Source of the DNA: Lumbricus rubellus
Taxonomy: Eukaryota; Annelida; Clitellata; Crassiclitellata; Lumbricidae
NCBI GenBank assembly: GCA_945859605.1
Contig: OX243812.1
Location: 45,912,846-45,976,845 of the forward strand
Direction: 5' to 3'
Length of the DNA stretch: 64,000 nucleotides
Both the position numbers and the translations under genes were made by a program. Below the pieces are notes generated by a model. That model ran no database searches, was not told the origin of the DNA, and worked only from the letters and a program-made list of their open reading frames with translations. Of this stretch, positions 57,474 to 64,000 are shown piece after piece; the first letter of the stretch is position 1; every line of letters begins with the position of its first letter.

Positions 57474-57850
57474 CATGGGTGGAGTTTTGTTTCCATTTTG
57501 GGGTGTGTGTGGGGGGGGCTAAAAACTTGGGCTCTGGTCGAGGCGGAGGCTCAGCAAACTTTTTCCCTCGGCCCCAAAAAGTTTGACCTTTTTTAGTCAT
57601 CGAGTCGAAATCTCATAAAAACCGTACTATGGTATTTTCTCGGCCAAGAAATGTTGACGACCTTTTTTTAGTCGTTCGACTTAAGTTTCGTTCATGAATA
57701 AAGCCATTTTACTCGAATATATTTCGAGTCTGGGTTCTTGGGGAGGGGGGATAACCCAGGGAAAAGATACCATTTTCATGGTAAAAAACTGTGACTGGGC
57801 CTTCTGGGGGGGGGTTAGCCCCTCCTAGCCCCTGATAAACTCTGCCCATG
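57474..57850. mobile_element. hAT-like MITE (TIR CATGGG-GAGTTT)
   Basis: Ends CATGGGTGGAGTTT and AAACTCTGCCCATG with the exact 8-bp duplication ATTAGCAA (57466-57473, 57851-57858). The interior has ggggggg tracts near both ends and the phrase ttgacc/acgaccttttttagtc twice. Confidence 0.88.
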
Positions 57851-58007
57851 ATTAGCAACCGTTGCATTATTGGAGCGTTTCGAAAAAGGTCGTTATGTGT
57901 CCGAATTATAAGGTCTGCAGTCGTGGTTGCGTTCATTCCTATCTGCAGAGACTGTATATATATAAAATTATTTATATAAATGCATATATATATATATATA
58001 TATGTAT

Positions 58008-58052
58008 ACCAAACCAAGGTCTGAATGTAATATATTCAGACTTTGGTTTGGT
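58008..58052. repeat. 19-bp-stem hairpin
   Basis: accaaaccaaggtctgaat and attcagactttggtttggt are inverted repeats with one mismatch and a 7-base loop. It directly follows a tata repeat. Confidence 0.85.
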
Positions 58053-58450
58053 TGATGATATGACTTATATAAGTTTACACAGTGTTTATCTTAGCACCAC
58101 TGCTTTACAACAGTGTAGTCCCATAGCCTATCCCTTGCACGGCTGTTTTAAACTTAGGCCTAATCTGATAATATTGGAATTTTGGTATCGACGTATTATG
58201 AATATTAGGGCCTAATACTTCTCCAATTATATTCAGTCACAATATGTTGCGTGCTTAACATTTGAGTTATAATGACCTCTATGCACGATTTCATTGGCAC
58301 CAATGTTGATCAGTAGCATGCTATTTTGCGGGACTTGCCACATTGAATTCTTTCACAGTTTAATCAGCTATGACATACTATGTTGCATGCGGTCCTTCTA
58401 AATTGAAGTAATAAATCTATATAATTATATCATTAGACTTAGCGCTGCTT

Positions 58451-58648
58451 CAGGGCTTTTTTTAGCTTGCGGTTGTACACAAAATGTGCAGTTTAAATGG
58501 ATTTGTGCTGCTGTAGAAGCACTTCTGTTCAGTTAAAACTAGCAAAAAGGACATTGTCCTCCGATTGGAAGTAATTTAGTAATTTACTATGGAGGATGGC
58601 AAAGGAAGGAAGTTGTGCAGTTCTAAAAATTCCTTAAAAACAGCCCTG
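58451..58648 (+). mobile_element. Copy 3 of the GTGCAGTTCTAAA element (hAT-like ends)
   Basis: Ends CAGGGCTTTTTTTA and TAAAAACAGCCCTG are inverted repeats with one mismatch. CGCTGCTT and CGCCGCTT on the two sides are an 8-bp duplication with one change. It supplies the boundaries for the family also found at 25173 and 27531. Confidence 0.78.
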
Positions 58649-58656
58649 CGCCGCTT

Positions 58657-59689
58657 AGAGCCATGAGCGGCGCTATAGAAATTGCTGATTACATTACATT
58701 ACGTCATATTCAGTTTAGTGCACAATGAACTGCGTTAGCTATAATTATTATACCGATGCAAAATCACATAGTCTATACTCTATTATAGTTATAAATGAAT
58801 CCTGAATTGCTGATGCGTCACTGCATTTTGCAACCATGCAGTTCTCATGTATATACAGTACTATACACTGTAGGCCTACAGTGTTTCCATATTATCTATT
58901 CTTTTTCGCAGATCTTTTCGCTATGACGCTCAGTGTGCAGGTCTGGCTTCCTTTCTTTTTCTGGTCCATGTCTTTATCCCTTTCGATGGCATATCAACTT
59001 ACTACACGACTACACTGTTAAATAACAGTAATAGCTCCAATCACTTTGCGCTTGACAACCGTTTTGTTTGATGCTGGTGTCGAGTTGTCAGGTCGGTAGT
59101 GATTCTGGGCAGTGTAAAATTGAGACTCTGCAGGTTAAAATGATGCAATTACTGTCGCTGCCAAGAACGTGAGGCAAGGCAGAGGACTGGTCATCGTCCT
59201 CATACGTCTCAGATGATTAAGTAAAATTATAAGCCAAAAGAACCTTCGACTAATCTGCTATTTCTTACTTATATTTATCAAGAAATTTCCAACAATTCTA
59301 CACCAGCAATTTCACACCAGTCGAGAAGGAGAGTCTGCTGTTCCATAATCTGAAACTGACTTAACGGTCATAGAACAATAATTATACATAGGCCTACATC
59401 TATTTTCGTTTTCAGAGTCGCTTTCATGTCTTTTATGGCGAAAAACCGCTGACGTCAGTTCTTTTTACATGACGAAAATAATGAGCTGCCACAAGCAGAT
59501 TATTTTGTCTCTGTCGTCAGCGCAGGCTTACTGTGCAAAGTGTACATGTATTGAAGGCCTATTTCTGAAATATTTCGCGAACATGATTGCGTATAGGGCC
59601 CGTGATGAATTTATATAGAGCATGCAGGTTCTTAATTGTATAACTGCATGGGTTCGGAGTAGGGTAATTATACTGGACCTCGATCAGTT
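58657..59689. other. About 1 kb without a supported gene
   Basis: AT-rich DNA with a few TAGGCCTA palindromes (58872, 59391). No recognisable gene. Confidence 0.4.
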
Positions 59690-59905
59690 AAGTATTATTA
59701 CTAACTAGTAATCAATTAGTAATTAGTTAGCTATTATTAATAATTAGTTAAGGTAACTAGTTAAGGTAATTAGGTCACAGTAATTATGGTAATTAGCCTA
59801 TTATAATAATTATATCTTATTAATTAGTAATTATAGTAATTAGTATATTAATTAACTTATAGTAATTAGGTAATTATATTAGTAATAGTAATTAGCTAAC
59901 CCTAA
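59690..59905. repeat. TAATTAG-rich low-complexity block
   Basis: Dense irregular repeats of taattag, taactag and tagtaatta. Confidence 0.85.
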
Positions 59906-59977
59906 CTAGCAGCGGTACAGGGCCTAACCGGGTATGCGTCATCGGTAATGCGTCATCGGTAGCTGGGAATGCTGCAA

Positions 59978-60187
59978 CCAATCAGCGAGCGAGAATTTCA
60001 TTAGCCCAGGAAGCGGCGACCAATCAGCGAGCGAGAACTTTGCTATCCCAAGAAGAGCGGCCCAATCAGCGAGCGAGAATCTTGCTAGCCCAGGAAACGA
60101 CACTCAATCAGAGAGCGAGCATCTTACTAGCCCAGGAACCTACGACCAACCAGCGTGCGGGAAACTTATTAGAAGAATTTTAATACG
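59978..60187. repeat. Five-unit 42-bp tandem array with a CCAATCAG motif per unit
   Basis: The motif (c)caatcagcgagcgagaa begins at 59978, 60020, 60062, 60104 and 60146, so the spacing is 42 bases each time. Other conserved parts are (t/c)tagcccaggaa and a variable gcggcga/acgacac linker. A 14-bp duplication (gcgtcatcggtaat-like) precedes it at 59935-59962. It lies about 215 bases beyond the stop of the polymerase reading frame. Confidence 0.9.
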
Positions 60188-60401
60188 ACAATTTCTAAGT
60201 ACGAAAGAACAAACACAGCTGATTTTTCTTCCAACACAAACTCTTTATTCAATCAATACACAATATGTTTATGCAATAATAATGTTCGGCGCTTTTCGCA
60301 AAGTCTTCCATTTTGTTAGAATATACGATTGCGCAAGATGTTGCGCGATTATGCAATACCTTAACATATTTACACAGTCCAAATGTTCAGAGTTCAACGA
60401 A

Positions 60402-63400
60402 TTATACGAGAGAGGCAATTTTTACGTGTCCATAGGCCAACGACTCCGACGAATTGAGTAGGTATCGCTTGTCATCGTATGGAGAAAGAGCAGCTTTTCG
60501 AATTTCAACAGTGTGAAGGTCATGTTTCTTACTTTGAATAACGCAAAATTTCGAAGATGTTGGCTTCTCCTCCAGTATACAGGCCCTATAGTCTGCATGG
60601 CGAATGCTATTTTTCACAAACGCCTTCTTTATGCCCTTCGCCGTCTTCTTCTCTTTTTCGTTAGGGAGCAGCAAACTATACATTTTCGACCTCAAGCCGC
60701 AAAATTCCAACACCGCGGCCCCATTGCACTCGTCCTTAAACTTCCCAATTACCTTAGCGTTGGTGCGGCTGTGAAGGAAGTGCCCACAGGGATAGTCTGA
60801 AGTGTCATATTCGTCTAAATTCTGTAACATGTCTTTGTACACGTCGTTTGTGTGAATGTGGTAGCAAAGGCTGTCCGTGTCTGTGAACAGGAGCTTGCAA
60901 GCAGAGTTGTAGAGGGGAATTATATGTTCGTAGTGGAATTCATACATTTTTAATTTTGAAATGTCCAAAATGCACATGCCTGCATAGAGCGGCTTGTTCA
61001 AAAAGACGTTTGAATTTGTTAATTTTATGACTACCAAATCTTCGTTTATTATAGTGTACGATTCGAAATTTGGCCGAGCTATGAATCTTTTCGCGCGCTT
61101 TCCGCTCATGACTAATTTGACGTTTACGTGCTTTCTGTTATTTTGCATTGTTTTGCCGTATATTGAATTGTTCATTAATTTGTAAAAGTCTTTTTCAAAG
61201 GAAGATTTGGCCACCTGCCGTTTGGACGTGTTGAAGTCGATATAGTTTTTCAGCCACCGACTTTGCCGAGAGAATTTTGTGAATTTTGACCAATTTCAAG
61301 CCCATTTTCAGGTAGAATTGTAAATTGCGGTAGTGAACGACGTATCGAGTCTTTGTCATTAGATTTGGTGTCAACTTTTTGACTCCCGCCCCAATTTTAG
61401 CCGAAATTTTCTGCGAAACGGACTTTGCGTAAGGAGATATCATCTCCGGTCGTATGTGCAGAGTCTCGGGAGCGAGAGGGTAGTCGTTGTGTGCGTCGTG
61501 GAGATGTGAAGGATACTCCAAGTCCACGTCTAACAAATAACCCAAGTCGTCGTCAGTCTGTTTGGAAGTCAAGTCGAAATTCTCAATTTCGTCCGTCTCT
61601 AAGAATCTAAATTTGCCGGTCGGGAGCGGTTCGGACATTGCGTAACCGTACAGATTGTTACAGTCCAAATACATGATGTAGCTGTTTGGAATGTCAGGGT
61701 CGTATCCTTGGGCGAGATACGGGTTGTTTGCCTTTGCGTATCGATTTGAAATCATGGAGACACCACCTCTCATGCCCCGCTCAACAAAAAGGTATATGTC
61801 TGGATCAGTGATAAGGTCCAACTCTACTTTTGTCATTCTCAAGCACGCGTCAAAACTAAGTCCGGGGCTGCTGTAGTAATGGAGAGCGTCAAGTCCGTAA
61901 AATTCCATAGAAATTTTTCGAAAAGATTCGAAAACGTCTGCCAACAATACAACGTCAGTCTGCAAGTACAGGTCGTGATAGTCTTGCATAGTCTTCATGT
62001 CAAACGTCTGCCAAACCTGTTGGGCATAGTCGTAGTCAGTCTCTGTAATGTCTTCTTCAGTCAGTTTGCTATAGAAGCAGCCTTTGGGAGGCAGAGTCCT
62101 TTCGGTCATTCTGCAGGCCGATGTCATGTATTCGTAGGGAAATACCCCCTTACGCAAAAGCAGTTTGTAATGTTCCGGAAATAAACGACGCAAATGGTTG
62201 AATTTGGAATCTCCCTCTTTCGCCAAATTTTTGACCAACACATCCAAACCGCAGGTTAGAAATTGCAAAGAATCTAAAAATCGGATGTTATTCACTTCGA
62301 ACGAAAGGTATTTTTCCATGTTAGTGGCAATTACTTTAATTTCTTCGCTTGCAAATTCCTTTGTCATGTGTTTCAAGATGAGAGTCGTATCCCTTAAGGT
62401 TGTGAAACACGACCGGAAGAAAATAGTTGGGAGTTTTCTGTTTCTTAGCCTTTGTAGGTTTGCGGAATTTCATTTTCAAGTTGCAGGGCGAGCAAAGAGC
62501 AGAAACAAAGTTACCAGTCATGTGACAGTGGTGTCGAACTTTGTTTTGAGGTGTCAAAGCGGCAGAGCAAGAAGGACAAGCAGCACAAGAATCAAACTCT
62601 AGTCTCTGCTGCTGAGTAAGCGGTTTCATAGGTAAGTTGGTAGCAAGAATTTTATTAATGCGGTTCTGTTCAGATTTGATGTGTGAAAAGAAATGATCCA
62701 TGACGTCAGGCCCAGAATAGACGTAAGGCTTGGCGTCGTTTAGGTGTGGAAAAGAAGACACAGACAGACAGCAAAACCCGCTGGGAGTGTGCGTGTCAAG
62801 TGTTTTTGTCGCGCTGGTGTTGGACGTAGAGTCGTTTGGCGCCAAAAATGATTCAAAGTCAGCGTACAGGACGTACGGAACAGGCATTTCATGCTGAGTA
62901 TTTGTGAATTTCAGTGTGGAATTTTCAGGAGTTGGATACCGCACGGACTGAAGTCCGTGTTTGCCACATTCCTCCATATGCGTGTGTTTGACTGCCGCGG
63001 TGGTAAAGCAGCACAAGCAGTACGGACAAGGGAAAGACCTCCCATTGTATGAATTTCTAGTGTTAAAGAGAGCAGAAAGGTTGCGCACCGTGATGTAATG
63101 GCGCTTGTCCCCAGCATCGAGAAGCAAAAGATTGGCAATGTGTTTTCTACCCCTGTGAGCACTTGCGTAGAGAGGGGTAAAGGTTTTGTCATCTGGGTTT
63201 GAATACATTACATTGATGCTGTAGTCGGGATTCAGAGATTCAAACAGTGGTATCTGTTCGATTGTCATTGGAAAGTTAAGGCCTCTAGTATATAGTTCTC
63301 CCAGGTATTGCTTGTATTTGTTGACTCGGCAGGCATTATCTTTTTGGTAGTGGGAAACTGCTAGCACGCTGTATAGAAAGCAGAACTCGTCCTCGTTCTG

Positions 63401-63811
63401 AATATTCAGAGTAGCTCGCTTATTGACAATGTATTGCGGCGTAGGGATGTAGCTGGATGCCCCTACTGGGTCGAAGACGGCATTGCAAATTTTAAAGTCA
63501 ACCACACCATTTACCGTCCATCCGGAACTTTCGCTCGTAAACGTATCGACAAGTTCGTCGATTCTTTGCACGGCCTCCTGCATTTGATCTGGGATCTGAG
63601 ATGGATGTGTGAGCGTTGCTGGCACCGACTTGAAGTAGCCGACCGTCTGTGATTCCCCGTCTGGCGTGCTTCGCTTGAAGTCCACATCGACCGCAACGAA
63701 CCATTTCACCGGTCTAAAAAAAACAGAGCATAACATTTTTGTGAGTATAACACGCGCCCGTATATACCACGCACTTTGTAAAACGGCCAAGTCCGAATGC
63801 TGCAGTCTCAA
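60402..63811 (-). pseudogene. Polinton-type protein-primed DNA polymerase B, broken by two frameshifts
   Basis: Three overlapping minus-strand frames (63811-62336, 62376-61195, 61214-60402) read as one polymerase of about 1150 residues. First frame: a C2H2-like finger (CPYCLCCF...HTHMEEC), the ExoI motif YADFESF near 62850 and ExoII NLKGYDSH near 62395, where the frame is lost. Second: ExoIII DVVLLADVFESF (about 61940) and polymerase motif A, YLDCNNLYGYAMSE (about 61660). Third: motif B, MNNSIYGKTM (about 61160), and motif C, FTDTDSL (about 60880). The second break is near 61270. All catalytic motifs survive. Family B enzymes of this kind replicate Polinton/Maverick elements. The rest of the element (integrase, capsid, ATPase) is not in the window and would lie to the right. 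The first residues of the first frame are uncertain: a splice-acceptor-like tttttttttag precedes ACCGGTGAAATGG near 63713. Confidence 0.88.
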
Positions 63812-64000
63812 GAATTGCCCAAGTTCGACTGTAAGAGCGCCGTGTAAATTTGTTCAAACAATGTACAAGCTCAGAATTGTCCAAACAGATTGTAAGAGTG
63901 CGGCGAAAATTTATCCAAGTCCCAGCAAAATGCAGAATTTTCTAAGGCCAAACATATTTTAGTTCGAAATTTTCTAAGTCCAAACAAAATGCAGAAATTT
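63812..64000. repeat. Degenerate direct repeats upstream of the polymerase
   Basis: A phrase of the type caagaattgcccaagttcgactgtaagagcg recurs as cagaattgtccaaacagattgtaagagtg about 72 bases later. aaaatgcagaa(t)ttt recurs near 63929 and 63986. The block runs off the window end. Confidence 0.6.

Overview
The window is about 60% A+T, has no operons, contains spliced genes with GT-AG introns, and is packed with transposons. It is animal nuclear DNA. The Gmr1-type LTR retrotransposon (a group described from deuterostomes), P-element/THAP9-type, Polinton-type and mariner-type elements, and dozens of copies of the palindrome TAGGCCTA point to a marine invertebrate deuterostome. An echinoderm is my best guess, but this is inference and not proof.

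Layout. 1-4721: 3' part of an LTR retrotransposon (gag, then no visible pol, a polypurine tract and a long LTR). 7888-13546 (minus): the first three coding exons of a host ligand-gated ion channel gene of the nicotinic acetylcholine receptor type (signal-peptide exon, ligand-domain exon, 45-bp exon). It is the only host gene I can support. An 11-unit, 40-41 bp tandem array sits exactly on the exon 3/intron 3 junction and multiplies its 5' splice site. Intron 1 holds several short hAT-like elements. 15578-17832: two nested elements with 8- and 9-bp target duplications around an unusual repeat core. 22782-24857: a mariner-like deletion element carrying a second, nested TA-inserting element. 28000-34991 (minus): a complete, very young Gmr1-like element with a single 1826-residue gag-pol frame. 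40504-46076 (minus): a P-element-like transposon whose four-exon gene joins an intact THAP finger to the GTP-binding and C-terminal parts, without the first half of the catalytic domain. 47.5-59 kb: non-autonomous transposons, SINE heads, a LINE tail and microsatellites. 60402-63811 (minus): a Polinton-type DNA polymerase B broken by two frameshifts, next to a 42-bp-period array of CCAAT-like motifs.

How parts relate. At least ten inverted-repeat elements can be delimited to the base by exact 8-bp, 9-bp or TA target duplications, and four are nested. Two of them, plus one free array, carry the same minisatellite core (TAAATAGAAGCTGGAT-like), as if repeat arrays were being carried by transposons. 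The observations most worth following are the splice-site minisatellite, the P-element gene with a frame-preserving deletion, and the shared transposon core repeats.
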